Assembly (NCBI GenBank): GCA_020086605.1
Contig: JACBWW010000047.1
Coordinates: 291,995-355,994 of the forward strand
DNA from: Lanius collurio
Lineage: Eukaryota > Chordata > Aves > Passeriformes > Laniidae
Reading direction: 5' to 3'
DNA: 64,000 nucleotides
Shown: piece by piece, positions 23,486 through 37,265 of the stretch
How positions within the stretch are numbered: position 1 is the first letter of the stretch
Layout: every line of letters starts with the position of its first letter
Program-made: the position numbers and the translations under genes
The notes under the pieces: model-generated
Database searches by the model: none
Told to the model about the DNA's origin: nothing
The model's input: only the letters and a program-made list of their open reading frames with translations

Positions 23486-26400
23486 GAATACCTGGGACTC
23501 CTGGTATCCTGGCCAGCTTGTACTTCAGTTTATCTCTGTGTCTTCTGCAGTTGGACCTCTGAATTATTCCAAGTCTGTGGAAGTCTTGCTGCATAAAGAG
23601 AATCCTACTTTTCAGGAAACAATACAAGGAAGTGACAGCTCTGGGGGAGATACAGTCTTGTTTTATTGGTACATCCTGATGGCAAGTGTCTGTGTGGCTC
23701 GGGGGTTGCCCAGACTTTGTTCATCCTTTAGTCTTATCCAAAACTACTGAAGGAGAGAAAACATAATGAAATGGATCCCTGCATTGCAGCACAATCTCAG
23801 TCAGGCTTGGAAAGCACAAAGTTATGAAGGCAGGCAGTAGACAAACTGTTGGCAAAGTTCATGACTTTCTCCAAGGCATGGTGACATCAGTTGAAGTCTT
23901 TCAGCAGCTACTGATGATCTTTGTTTTGATACAAACAGAAGTAAACAAAGATGCTGACTGACAGAAAGGGAAGAGAGAGTGGAATAAAAAACATCCACAG
24001 AATAAGAATTGTGTCAGTAATTTAAAGGAAGCCAAACCAAGTAATATCATCTTCTTTAAGAATCATGAGAGATTTCCAGGCTGTTTATCTCCCTCAGCTT
24101 TCCTGACAATACCATAAAATGAGTCCTGAGGATTTTCTTTACAAAATTAACATAAAATGCATTCTTCTTTCCCCTTTCTTAATGTTTTGGGGTCTTTTTA
24201 TTGCACTCATGGTAATCATTAGGAGCATAAAGATGTCAAGAGAGCATGTCATGCCTCCAGCAGGCACTTGAGCAGATTTATGATGGCAGCAACTTCCAGT
24301 TTCCCTGGTCACCTTTCATAGATTTACACTCTGGCTTAATAAGAATGAACAATGAGCTGTTTGCCAGCTGGGAGAGATAACCTCTGAATGCTTAGTTTTT
24401 GCTTTAAAGTATATGCAGAAGAATAGTTTCCTGTATACATGCAAAGTGAAGGACAGGCAGACTGAAAGCATTAAAGATCAGAAAAACTGGGAACTTTGAA
24501 GGAGATGTAACCTTGACTCACCTCAGAAAGCTGTAAATTCTTGGTGAGGGGGGAACAGTAGTAGGATGTTTGTATTAATGCAATTTTGGCTTCCACTATT
24601 GACATTGAGGTGAGTCCAACAAGAATAGAAGATGCTTCTGTTAGGAACTGGCTCCTGATTATTTTTATATGGAGTTGGCATGAGGGGAAATGCCAGCATT
24701 CTGGTCTACAACACTGCTCTTATAATTTTGAAAGGACAGAGCTCCAAGCTGGCTGCAGTTTTCAGTGAGCTGCAGGACTTTAGGCTTGTTAAGGTCCACT
24801 TGTGAGTTCAATAGTGAGTTAAGCTGTCTGTATAGACATACAGAAATTTTAAAATGAGGGCATTATTCTTTCACAATAGTCAGTTTCGTGAAAAATGTGA
24901 TAGTTCTTGAACATGTCAGAAGGCTTTCGTAGAAATTGGAATATGTGTTCTTGTGCAGTTCAAAGAACCTGAAAGTCTTACTACTTCTTGACTTAGACAC
25001 TGGATGAATTTAATAAGATGTGAAAGATACATGGACTGAGGGGAATTTAAAGTGAAGGATGGGATATCTTTTAAGTAAGCAAAAGAATAGGTGGGCTAGT
25101 ATTAATGTGCCTGGAAATTTTCAGCTGCCTCATTTTGGTCCCCTGAAGATGGAGTTAGACTGAAATTCCCCTGGTATTATCTGAACTTTTATACTGCTGC
25201 ACAACCTATTTCTCACTCTGGTAAGGCTCAGCTGTTAACTTCCCTCTCCCAAAAGACTTGAGCTGTATAAAATCTTGAAAATTGGAGAGGTCTAGAAATT
25301 GGGAAGTTTTGCATTTGTTCAAGTCTCCCTTAGGCACTCTACCTATTGCATGTTTAGAATAAGAAATACATAAAATACAGAAACTTAGTTGATGTTTTTC
25401 CTTATGTGCTACTGGACAGTTACTGTCTGTGCACAGTAGGTACGGTATGGACACATTTAAATAAAATTTTGGTGGGCGTCCAGTCCTCACATTAGTAGGT
25501 TCTGTACTTGTGCTTTTGTCAGTGATTCAAACAAGAAATCCAGAACTCACAATTCTTAGCCCAGAAACTGTAGATGATTGATAGAATTCTCCATTATAAC
25601 TGTTACTTCTACAGAGACTGAGGTTTATTCTTTACTCCTTGCATAAATCTTTTTCAAACAAGAACTAAGACATGAATAAGCAAGACCCAGATCTGCATCA
25701 CTTGCCACATACTAAAAAAGTCAGCCAGAATCAGGGGTTTTTTTAATGTGAAAAGGGATTAATTTGATATCTCTTTGTGCATTTTTACTGTGAGTGCAGT
25801 GTTTAATATGTTATGACCGAATGCTGAAATACCTTGCTTATTTTTTCCCTGACCGGAATTCTCACTGATTTTAACTATAGTAGTTTTTCAGAACTTGGCT
25901 CTAAGTCTAGACACACACCTATTATTAGAACAGATTGCCTATAGTCTGTCTGGCTCTGAATGTACTCCCTCTGTTGTTCTGTCTCAGCCTCATCACAGCT
26001 AAGAGGTTTGGGGGGGCTTTTTTTTGTTTTTGCATCCTGATCTGACCACTGTATAATGGCTTTAAGCCCTCAAGCTTTAGGAAAACTTTAATTGGGAGAT
26101 TTTTCTTCTTATTCCTAATTTATCCCCTAGAGTCTTATTATGGTGGCTTTGTTGTTTCTGCTTATAAACAACATCCTTGGAGCTGAGCTGAGCCTGTTGC
26201 ATTTAACCTCCAACCCTTCAAGTGTGGCACTGGGCTGCTGCTGCAATAAATGAGGTTGCCATTCAACAAGCCTGGGTTTGGTTGAACTTAAAAGATTATT
26301 TTTCCACGTTTTATGCAGAGGCTTTTTCAGATATAAATTGTTACCTACTGGGAAAACACATTGTGCAACAGTCTCAAGGCTCCTTATTATCTTTTCCTCG

Positions 26401-28491
26401 TAGACACATTTAGGAGTACCAGTCATTGGTCATAAAGGAATGCCATTGCAAGAAGCATGTTGCCTATTAAAACTCCATTATGCAGGTATGAAACTAAATT
26501 CTCTTAAAGTGCAGAGGTTATGCTGCCTTCTACATTGCCCAGAATCCAGGCCTTGAAAATGAAGAAGAAATTTGAATCCTGGGGGAGACCATAACCTCCA
26601 CCCCACCTCTCTTCTGCAAAGAACCCTCCAGTTCTGGTAGCTCCCCTTGTTCCTTTGACAGGAATAAATTTCTCTCTAAATGGGAAAAGAAAGTTTAGAT
26701 TTGTTTTCCATTAGCCTGAAGCCTACAAAGAGGAGAGATCCATGCCAGGCCCTGTGCTGGCATGTGTGAGGCATCCAGCAAAACAGAAAAACATCAGCTT
26801 TGTCTTGGGTGCCTGGCCAGTTACATTGATTCAATGGCATTACTTCAGAACTGAGCTGAATTGGGTTTAGGGGATGTGACCTCGGGGAACTGGAGTTCCA
26901 CCTTCACAGATTAAGTCCTTCCTGGAGACATCAGCAGCTCTGCCCTGTGTTAGTTTCTAAACCTGTCTAAAGTGAGTGGGAAGTTGTGCTGTTGTCCAGA
27001 CCAGGCACTGGGATGAGTGTACCAAAGCAGCAAGTCAGCTGTTCCTACTCTCTTGGCTGAAACAATGGTTTATTTATTCCTTTCTTGACCTAAGAATATT
27101 CTCCTCTATGCAAAGATGAGAAAGCACATTCAGCTACCCAGAAAACAGATCCTCTGTTCTCAATCCTGCATCCTCTTCTAAAATACAGGTGGAGTGCTGA
27201 TAGTTTTGTAAAGGCCGAGGAAAAGATGTTATTGTTTTTCTTATTAATTTCTGAGAAGTTCTGTTGCATAATCCAGTAGCAAATGCAATAATTTGCATTG
27301 CTTTTTTTGAAGGAAGTTCCACTGGGCAGAAGTGAGCCTGCATAAGAAATGTGGCTATTGGTATGCAAAGCATGTTGCTGTGTTAGTGCCTTATTATCAC
27401 AGTTGCTTAAAAACGTGTGAAGCTGAAGAGAATGCATATCTCACTGAAAATATATTTTCCCTCACCTAGATGAGAATTTAAAAAAAAGATTTAAGAAGAA
27501 ACAGATACTGGGAAGGAATAACGTGTTGTAACTTGTTCAGAAAGACAAACTCACAATTAAATGTTTGCTGTATCCAAGATATTTACATGCCTACACCATT
27601 GCCACATTTCTCCCCAAAGAATGTTCACTTGTTTTCTCTCTAGTACTGGGGTAGAACATAACTGCATGGATTCACAAACTGCACCTGAGCAACTAAAATT
27701 CACACACAACCTCAGTAGTGTGCTGTGAATTCTGTTGTAGAGTTGTGCTTGTAACCTCTTTAATGGGATTTTATATGCTGCCCTGTGCCAAAACCCACAT
27801 CTTTTAAATAGTATTGTATGCATCACCCTTTAGGTTATGTCATGTCCTTTTCTCATGACAAACAATTTATTTTGGGGCTGAGGTGACTTGCATTGGATCC
27901 TGGAGGCCTGTTGTGGCATTATTGCTTATTATTTTGTTTAGGCCCAAGCAAACATTTGCAAAACTGAATAAAACAAAAATAAGTAAAATCAAGTGGCAGT
28001 CAAGCTTTTTGGAGAGTCCAGGTAATGTAGGAATGCTCTTAGCTTTTGACTAAAGCAAGAGATAAAACAGTGATTTCTAAATTATTCTCAGATCTCCTAC
28101 AATCTCTTGCCAAAATAAATATAAAAACCAATCCCAAAACATCTCTTATAGGTGAAAAAGTCTTCCTGCTTTGTCAAATAAAGTGTAAATAACAACACAT
28201 AGAGTGCAAATAACACAAAGTGCAGAGATGTACAAATAACTGGAACATAAATGTGGTAGAATCCTGTTTTGAAGCAAGAATGTGAGCTGGTGTTGTAATA
28301 CCTTTTGCTGGTTTTGCTGTTACAGCATCCTCTAAGACTTCCAGTGAATTTCACAAATTACACCTTTGATTATACACAGAGAAACATTTTCTTTCATCCT
28401 TGGGGGTGACCAGCAGATGCTCAGCCTCTCCCAGGATCTGACATAGCTATGTTTTTATCAGTAACTTTGGCAACTCTTCTCTTTCTCATCT

Positions 28492-28527
28492 GAACTTCTA
28501 TCAGTAGCAGAACTTCTATCAGACTGG
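28492..28527. repeat. Two-copy 18-bp tandem repeat
   Basis: GAACTTCTATCAG at 28492-28504 recurs exactly at 28510-28522, an 18-bp period. The remaining five bases of each unit differ (tagca versus actgg). It is a small duplication with no obvious role. Confidence 0.75.
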
Positions 28528-29223
28528 CACTTCACACTAAGACACAAGTATCTCATTCACCCTCATTTTTTGCCATCCCAAGCTCATCTTCATGTGCCAC
28601 CCTCTATTATATTCTATAAGCCTCATATAAAAACAGATTTCAGGGATGTGGAGTCAGAAAATTTTCTGAAAGTTTGAAATGTTTGTTTCTTGAGCCCATA
28701 TAAAGTAAAAAAGCCTTTTATGATCTCTTACAGTCTTTGCTCATGAGCTGGTTTGCAGGTGGAGTCTCAGAATAGTGTTTAGAGAAGGACCATATCTATT
28801 GAGCTATCCATAAGAAAGAATAGTTTAGCAGCTGTAAAATCCTGCTGCACTTTGCAGAGGTGAATTCAGCATGCACCATGTCCATACACCTACTACTAAG
28901 AGGTCATGAAAACTCTAATCCTGCAAATGTGTCGTCTGAGAAATAAGAAAATAGCCAAGAGTAGCCACACATTTTCTACCTAAAGTGATTGGTCAATTCT
29001 TTTGGTGCTAAAAGCTGCTTTTGTAAACACACAAAAGTGCAGCTCAATCTTTCTTCTCTGTCTGGCAACTGTTCAGAGAGTTTACAGAACTCTGGGCTGA
29101 TAATAATGGTAAATTCAGGAAATATTATAGAAAATAAAAGCCTAATGATTTTGCATATCCCATAAATCTTTTTATCTTGGTAGAGACTGATTTCTTATTT
29201 TAAAATAATTTAGAAATTAAAAT

Positions 29224-29243
29224 CCTTCACAGCACTGTGAAGG
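29224..29243. repeat. Perfect inverted repeat, 9-bp arms, 2-base spacer
   Basis: CCTTCACAG (29224-29232) and CTGTGAAGG (29235-29243) are exact reverse complements separated by CA. A loop of two bases is too tight for a stable RNA hairpin of full arm length. A dimeric protein-binding site is as plausible as a structural element, and chance cannot be excluded. Confidence 0.75.
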
Positions 29244-30641
29244 CAGTACACTTAGTTAATTTCAGCAAATGCATGAAATGTAGTCATCCACTTTTTAAAA
29301 CTGGCAATCAGTAGTCCTCTTCAGCTGGTAGATCTTGCACCAATAATTAATTCATATAAGAAAGAGAAAATGTTTAAAATTAGTCTTGTTATTGATTAGT
29401 CTTGATAGTCTTTCATCTGAATAATTTCTTATGTTTGTAAAAAACTTCCCATTGATGTTGCCATGTAACTGTTTCTTTTATTCTTGCAAATATTGGTTCT
29501 AATATATAAGTGGAAAAAGTAAAAGATGACAGCAGTATGAACAGCCAAAAACCAAGAGAAATAAATCCTATTCAGAAATAGCTCAGACATTCAGTTTGAG
29601 ACATTTGCTGTTCAGTTACCAAGCAGCTGCTTGTAAATATTTCTTGTATTCTGCAAACACTCTTAGCTTCCTTTAAAAAAAATAGGAAAATGTTTAATGG
29701 GATGAGTAAAATCAAAAACTTAAATGGAACATGCATAGAACAATAGAGAACATGTAACAGTTTGTATAGATCAAAGCTGATTCTGGCCTCAATAGAAGCA
29801 AGAATTTAACTGGAAGGCAAAAAACCAAACATTCGGCATCCCAGTCCAGTAGGAATCATTCTGATAAAGTGGGAGTAAAAGCCTTCTGTACAGAGTGAAT
29901 GTCAATTCACTCCAAAATTAATAATTTACACATTTTACTGATCACCTAATATTTTATTTTACCTCTGCAGACTGGGACCTATTTTAGGGAAATGCTGAGA
30001 TTTCATATCCTCAGTGGGGCCCTTCCACTTTCTCATTCCTAGAGCCTGGGTGAACAGACAGCTGCTATCTAATTTGACAGCTCTGGTATCTGAGCACTGG
30101 TTTTGTGTTTAACACTTCAGCACATCCCTGGCAGGGTAGGAGGGTTGTAACATGGCAAAGAAGAGCAGTGTCTTCTTTGTTCTAGTGTTAGAGAGTACAT
30201 TTATTCTCAGTATTTGTACTGTCTTGAATTCCTACACATCTCAGTTCTTTGGAGAAGTGAATTTCCTTTTGCCACACTGCTGAGTTGGTATTTCAATCCA
30301 AGCCAAGGAGCCACTGCAATGTGGTAAATCTCCTGCCTCTGCCCTTTGCACCAGCAGTGCTCTCCTGGGGGTGTTACCACTGATTAGCAGTTTTGGTTGC
30401 TGTTGTACCACTTGTGTTGTTTCCTGCAAGTCATTTCATTCCTATCAGGGAGGATCAGAAAGGTGGGCTCGTGGTTCCTCAGGGCTTCTAAAAGAGAGGA
30501 GAAAAGGCACATTTGGGTTTTCATCATGAACAGCTGGTACATATTTGACATTCAGAATTCTTTGTAATCAAGAGAGTCCTAAAAAGACCAGCCAAGAGTT
30601 TGATCTAAGATTGCCTAAAAGTGATCACTGGCACATGTTGC
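29244..30641. other. Unannotated DNA
   Basis: No gene, RNA or recognisable repeat family between the palindrome and the microsatellite. Confidence 0.5.
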
Positions 30642-30672
30642 CTATCTATCTATCTATCTGTATCTATCTATC

Positions 30673-30721
<49 letters not shown>

Positions 30722-30754
30722 ATCTATATCTATATCTATATCTATCTATCTATC
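30642..30754. repeat. Compound microsatellite (TATC)n with (TATATC)3
   Basis: The tract of 113 bp begins with TATC units interrupted by a G (around 30660) and by a TC step (around 30671-30674). It has a pure run of about 11.5 TATC units at 30675-30720. From 30721 it reads TATC, three TATATC hexamers, then three TATC units. The long uninterrupted run makes it a good candidate for a length-polymorphic locus. The open frame through it (repeating I-Y-L-S) is a by-product of the repeat and not a protein. Confidence 0.97.
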
Positions 30755-33700
30755 AAGTACTTGAACATCACAGCCAAAGATTTATGTCACATGGAGGTTT
30801 GATTCATACTATCGGTTTCTGGTTCTTCTACAAAATGTTACAATTGTTCCTATTAGGCTAATTAATTTTAAAAGGACAGAGGACACAGATTAATTATCTC
30901 TTCTCAGATTTTGTGTAAATACAAACTGGACTTCAATAACTGAATTTCCTTAGAAACTACACCATATATTTTTTGAGGATTTTCCCATCCAATTTTGAAA
31001 TATTTGTAGGTGGGGCATTTTATTCCTTCAAATTAGAAACAGATCTGCTGTTAAAATGATACATTTGACTACAGTTCTTATACATGTTCCATCACTTTTA
31101 TTTCCTGGAAAATATTTCATTTTTGTCCTTTGACAAACAAATGTACATTACTTTTATTTTTTGCTTCTATGATCCACTTTTAGTTGTAGGTCAACATTAT
31201 TGCTAGAACAGTTTTGTTAAAAAAAACGTGGTTTATATTCACTGATTCTGCTATACCTGTAGACTTCTTTCCATGTATTTTTTTATTTCTTTTCTGCTTT
31301 TCTGAGATTTGTAACCTTGACTTATAATGATTACCATCAGCTCTCATTCATATGTGATTTGATTCCAGTAGGAAAGGTCTGACTGAAAGTAGTTTTACTC
31401 TTTTCCTTTTAAATTCTATTTTCTTGTGTTTAAAGGTCAAACAATTCCCCGTGGTTTGTGTACTATGCTATACTGTTGGTGTCTACACTGTCTTAATACT
31501 CTCATTACCTCAAGTACTTTTATGACACTGGAAATCAACACCTGCTAGACCCCCAAGACAACCTTTATAATATTCACAATTTCACAGGGTCATTTTCTCT
31601 CCAGGCTGGAGACTGCTCTTTCCTGAAGAACTTTTGTCATGTATAATATCCTGTATAGTGCTGGAATGGAGGTTTCATCATTTGTTCTTTGTGATTTCTC
31701 TATTTATCTGAGGTGCAGCTTCACAACGAGAAGGAAGATGAAGTCATTCAGAAGTCAGGGCAACCACCTAATATTTCATTTTCCCTTCATTTGATTTCCC
31801 AGTAATTAGAAATTATTAGTCCCGAAGAAGGATATCTCAGCATCCTGATTCTGGATGTTGTGACTGATGATGCCTTTCCTTCTGATGAGCAGATTACAAC
31901 CTCTTGCATCTACTCAAAAATTACAGTGTAATTTCTTTATCTATTAAGTTGGTTTTGTCCTTCTTTTTGCTTGTTAATATCATAGCTCATGTTTTTCCCT
32001 GCTCCTGTGTTTATTTTTATGTTTCACTCCAGCCAGCAAAACCCTCCAAGCCCTTTCTGATTAAACACTCTCTATAGATTTTGGATAGTCTTCCTGGGAC
32101 AAAACTGTAAAGAAACCTATTTCACAGAACTTTAGAAACCGTAATAAATACACTGTTCTCTTAATTACAGAGCAGGTAATGTAGGGAGTACCTTAACACA
32201 AGAGATCCTCTGATTGGTAAAACTGAAAAATAATACTTCCAGAAATTTCCTGATTAGCTTTTTCATAGTTTGAGCAAAAACACTAAAGAACTGGCATTTA
32301 TGCACTGAGATGAAACAAATAAAAAAGAAATTCCAGTCTCCCTTTGTTGATCTGTTCCATTGTGTTTTGCAGGATGTGAGAAAGATTCCTGATAATATCA
32401 CTTACTATGCCTTTGATTTCAGTTCTGATAGATCTGTAATCTTGAGTGCCCTAGGAAATGTGTCTTCTTCTGAGGATCATTGGTACCTTGATCTTCAGAC
32501 TGGAACATCAGCAGTTGCCAGTTTCACAGAGTCTAAAGTAAAATGCAATCAAATTTCTTCAGGGACAATGTTATAAAAAAAGAGACAAGAATATGGCCCC
32601 ATAACCCAAAATTTTGAAATCAAATAATGTGAGGAAAAGTCTCAGAAAACAAAAAACATTTTCATTGAAATTGCAATGAGTCGAACTCTCAAGAGGCAAA
32701 GGATTAGAATTCCAATATTTGAAAGTGAAACAATATTCTGCTGTAAAACACAGGATGGAGTTAAAGAGCAGATACAAGAACTTTCCAAAAATATTTCTTG
32801 AGGAACACTTAGAAAAACAATAATGCTCAGATTGTTATCAACCCAGCTGTGTACTTTTGTTGCAGTTTCTAGTTGAGGTGAATGTACATCTGGGATTGAA
32901 CATGCAGAGCTGAACCAGCCTTGAGGTAACTGCACAGTTGGTTCTCAAAACTTTTTTTGTCTGTTTACAGATATACATGTATTTATTGTAAGTAGTCATG
33001 ACCTTTATGAATAATTAAAAGTGTGCTTTCAACATTTTATTCCTTACAATAAAAACCTAGTTCTATAAGCCTTTCCTTCTAAGGAACAGTTCTTAATACA
33101 AGTAAGCCCTAATTAGTAGCACATTAAGGGTTTAAAACTGCACTCAAACTGATTTCTCAGTTGCTTCAAAACTCAAAACAGATTATTGGGACAACTAAGA
33201 TTTAGTAATATAAGTTGTTTTTTTAATAATAATAACAACAGTACTGTTTCAGCCCTGGTCGATGAACTGTGGGATCCCCAAGGCTGTACTGATTAATGTT
33301 GATATTCCATTTTCAGAAGTGGTGAAAATTATTTATAGATGGAGGAGTAACTTTTCCAAGATCCAATAGCAGGCAAGTGGCTGGGATGATAATAAAATTA
33401 CTCTAGAGAAAGGCAGTGGTTCACAGCTTTCAAAGTTAACATACCCACCAAATCCAGGTGACTGTCTTGTAAAAACCCTGGCTGCTGTTCAGGCCCGGGG
33501 ATCAGAGATGTGCAGCACAACAGTGTAACTGTAAAACAGCTTCTGTGAAAATGTGGAATCAAGTGATTCCAATTCAGGGAATCTTGTTTGCATAGGCCAG
33601 TGCTTACAAGATAATATCCTTACCAACTTGATTTAACCTAGTTAAATAGGGTTATTTCAGCAACAATCAAAACTGGAACTTGAAAGCTAGCAGAGAGTGT

Positions 33701-36004
33701 GGGATAGGCATTGTCTTTAACATAAGTGTTCTAATAGTTTGTTACTCTGTAGACATGATAAATTTAACTTCATTGCCCTTTCAGGTTAGAAGGACATGTG
33801 TGCATAAAATAAAGCTATCAGTTATGAGAAGTAGTGCTGTAAGTGGCTTTAGGGGAAAAAATGTGTTCAAATAATTTATTTTTTTTCTAACCTTATCTTT
33901 GGTTGGAAACTATGGGCTGTATAAGCACATAGAACACGTATTTTCATTTCAAACAATTGGCTGCTCCAAGTAGATTAGAGGCATGTTAATGGCTTGGTAA
34001 TTTTAGTATTTTCAATTTCTGAGCAGTCTGAAAATCAGAGGAAGTGGACTTTATACCTCTCTTTATCAGTTTTCTCCTTTTTATGCTACACATGACACAC
34101 TCAGACATAACAACATGTGTGACCAGTAGAAGTGCACTCACAATGTCCAGTGAGTTCTGGCAACATGTTCAATATTGGGAAGGTTTTTGAGCTGGTGCTT
34201 TACTTGCTTAGTTACACTCAACTGACCAGTCTGATCCCTGTGCTGTGATTCTTATAAGATTTCTGATTTTTGTAGATTATTAGAAAAAAAGTCTTGTCTC
34301 TGCAATGTGCTTGTATGATTTTAATGCTGTAATGATGAATTAAAGGAGGAATACTCTTATGCTTCCATTGAACATAATTAATGGGTGCCTCAGTCTGAAT
34401 TATAAAATGCATTAGTGCAGAGTTGTTCATGATGTACCTTATGTAGCGTAGAATTCAGGTTAGAGTCAATTTATTTTTTTCTGATGGCTCATCCATGGTC
34501 CATTAAAACTGTTCTCAAACGTAAAAATGACATGATGTCTGCTAAAAATAACTGCACGTTGCACAGCCTCCATATCAAACATGCAAGATGGAACCTGAGT
34601 CTCAAAGGGCAAAGGACACGTCTTCATGGGCATATGCTTGAGTCAGCAGCTAATTTATCAAAAGATTCCCTCATGTCTAACCTAAAATGTTGCTGTTACT
34701 GATCAGGTCAGAGTTTTGACCTGGTGACAAGAAAGCGAGTTTTCAAGTCTCAGAAAAACTGACATTGACTCTTGGGAAGGAGGCAAAATGACCCATGAAG
34801 TTTCCATCTGCTGACTGAATAAACATCTGTAGCACTCATGACTGGCATGAGTTCAGTAGCAGTGGAGTTTGCAGTGAGTGATCTCTGGCCTCCTCACTTA
34901 TATTGCCATTGAATAGCAATGGCTTCTGATGGAAATTACCTCTGAGACTCCTCAAAAGACTGGATTCTGCCTCCTGCACCTACCATAAAAGAAATACAGC
35001 TCAAAGTTTAAAGTCCTATGTGCAGGGTGAATTTGAAAAATGAAATATTCCCAAAAATACATACTGGATGGCCACAAGTAACCAAACCACGAGGGCTCTT
35101 TGGCAGATAAATCTCTGCAATGGTTCGGTGGCCACAGAGGCTTCAAACAGGAAATTGAAGATCCTGTGTGCATTCATGCTTGTGAATATATTTTTCTATC
35201 TCTATTATAATAGCTCTTTTCATATATTAAAGAAGTACACAAATAAAACTTTATCAAATATCTTAGCTCTTTTTTGTCCAAGGATGTTTTATTGTACTGT
35301 AAAGAATAGACACATTGCTCCACTGTGCTGAAACCAGAGATTTTTTTTTCCCTAGGATAGCTTGGAATAGAAAGTATTTTAACACTCCAAAAGAAGGAAG
35401 CAAAGGTTCAAAGAGGAGGAAAGCTCTTGTGAATTAAAAGGAAAACATGTTTGGTTAAAAAGTTGTCTACCTCAGAAACAACTAAACTTTTTGTTTAGCA
35501 GAAATGCTTTTTGTATTAATGAAAGAAATTGTGCCTGATTCTTAAGCCACAGTATTTACACTACCTATCCACTGATATTATGTCCAGAAAAAAGCAGGAG
35601 ACTTGCACTCAACTGTGGCAGGAATGTTATGAAAATTTTGAATCATTTAAAAGTAGCATGTTACACTCTTTTCTGGTCTAAATGTAAAAAGCAAAGTCAA
35701 TGACAATAAATTTAACCTGGTAATTCCAGATTAATACATTCATTCTTTGGTTTCTAATGTCACTGCTGCATATTCAGCCTGCTACTCTAACTGCAACATG
35801 CACTTCTAGAAGTACAATGTGCTAGGGACATTAATACGAGTATCTAAATAAATCTAATATTTCTAAAGTAATTCTATGCCAATTTCATAACTGATGCACT
35901 TCCAGTTCTTAGTCCTAAAAAATGTCGTTAAGTTAGTTGTTAGTGCCTATCCCCGAAATGAGATATGCAGTTTAAGGTATTTTATTTGAGCACAGAAACA
36001 ATTC
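30755..36004. other. Unannotated DNA, no supported gene
   Basis: About 5 kb of AT-rich sequence. The frame at 32310-32576 (88 codons) follows a pyrimidine-rich 'tgtgttttgcag', but it has no recognisable domain and no convincing downstream splice donor. A short AAT-rich stretch lies near 33223-33235. Confidence 0.5.
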
Positions 36005-36024
36005 TTTTTTTTTTTAAAAAAAAA
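36005..36024. repeat. T11-A9 homopolymer junction
   Basis: Eleven T are followed directly by nine A, forming a self-complementary AT tract. It is low-complexity DNA inside a very AT-rich stretch (about 36000-36130). Confidence 0.9.
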
Positions 36025-37186
36025 GGATTTCCAAGGCCATTCAAAAGTAAAGACTAATAAAAATACAAAGTAACTATGTACCACATATGCTTTTATTTTG
36101 TAATTGTTATAATTTTTAAAATATGGAAACTATCAAAATAATTCCATTTCAATTTGGTTTCTCTTCCTGCTTTTAATTTTTAAGTGAATGTTCCTGATTT
36201 CACATGCTAATCTACTAGAATCTATTTATTAGTCTAACACAATTGTAAAGCCAAAAGTTAACATTCCAAAAGCTAATGGCACCAAACATGTTCAGGGGCG
36301 TAATACCTGTAAAAGAGTTTGTGTAGAATTTTCATTGTATTTATTCATTTTGAAGCAGGTCTTTATTTTTCCTTGGAAATATCCAATTTAGGAGATTCAG
36401 TTCTAGAAGATAAGTAAAGCAATTGTGAAACCACTTTTTAGGAGAGCTGACATTTTTGAGTGATACCTGGAATGCTTCTAAAGCTTCTTTGTAGCACTTG
36501 AAAGTTTACTAAGTTACAGTTTCTTGAATTTCTAACCAAATTAATGGCCTAAATTACTCTTGCACTCAGGGAAGGAGCAAACCTGGTACTACCCCTCCAG
36601 GATCCCACAGAGCACGTTGACCCAAAATCATAGCAAATTCCTGTACCTTTCACAGTGGTGTAGAAATCTGTGTCATGAATAACTAATTCGTAGTTGAGGA
36701 GCTACAGAATTTTATCTGTATCAAAAACATTTCCTTTTTATTTTTCCACATTTTCCAACACAGAAAAATATTTCCCAATTCCTCTTTCTCTGTGTAAATC
36801 AAGCTATCTAGTAGCACTTCCACCATCAGAGGAGAATGGTTGTCTCAAACACTGCTGCTATTTTCCTGGTGAAATGTTTTTTATCATCATTACAACATAT
36901 GAGAACCCAGGGGAAATAAAAAAACCTGTACTCATCATCTTCCACAGAAAGCTCATTCACATAACCAACTCAATGATCTAAACAACTTGAATGCACATTT
37001 GAATCAATTAGACAGTCAATCCCAGCTGTTCCCAGCCAAACCATTCCCCACTGTTGTAAACAGAAAGGATAACATGGATTCCCTTCCATTCCCACATCTC
37101 TTCTGTTTTATTTTTGCAGGCTCTGTATCATGTAACAAATACTGTATGAACAGTTCGATATGTTTGCTTAGTTAATGCATGGCTGC
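36025..37186. other. Unannotated AT-rich DNA
   Basis: Nothing recognised. The frame at 36694-36981 (95 codons) shows no domain. Confidence 0.5.
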
Positions 37187-37265
37187 ATTTATCCTATAAA
37201 ACACTGGATATATATTTATCTTATATATAAATATATATATATTTATCCTATAAAACATTGGATAT
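37187..37265. repeat. 25-bp direct duplication around an AT-rich core
   Basis: The 25-mer at 37187-37211 (starting ATTTATCCTATAAAACA) recurs at 37241-37265 with a single C-to-T difference. The 54-bp period holds an alternating TA-rich core (37211-37240). This fits a local tandem duplication followed by TA expansion. Confidence 0.9.

Larger units (their letters stand above)
19976..29223. other. Unannotated DNA, no supported gene
   Basis: About 9 kb without a recognisable gene. Low-complexity landmarks are an A12-G-A6 run at 20881-20899, three copies of ATTATTTGAAA at 23446, 23461 and 23475, and a two-copy 18-bp tandem repeat (unit starting GAACTTCTATCAG) at 28492-28527. Splice-like signals around 20270 and 23540 were inspected and not accepted as exons. 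Confidence 0.5.

Noticed and set aside
30545..30802. 85-codon frame with I-Y-L-S repeats
   Set aside because: It is a direct consequence of translating the TATC microsatellite.
32310..32576. 88-codon frame after 'ttgtgttttgcag'
   Set aside because: The amino acid sequence looks superficially protein-like, but it has no known domain and no donor; kept as chance.
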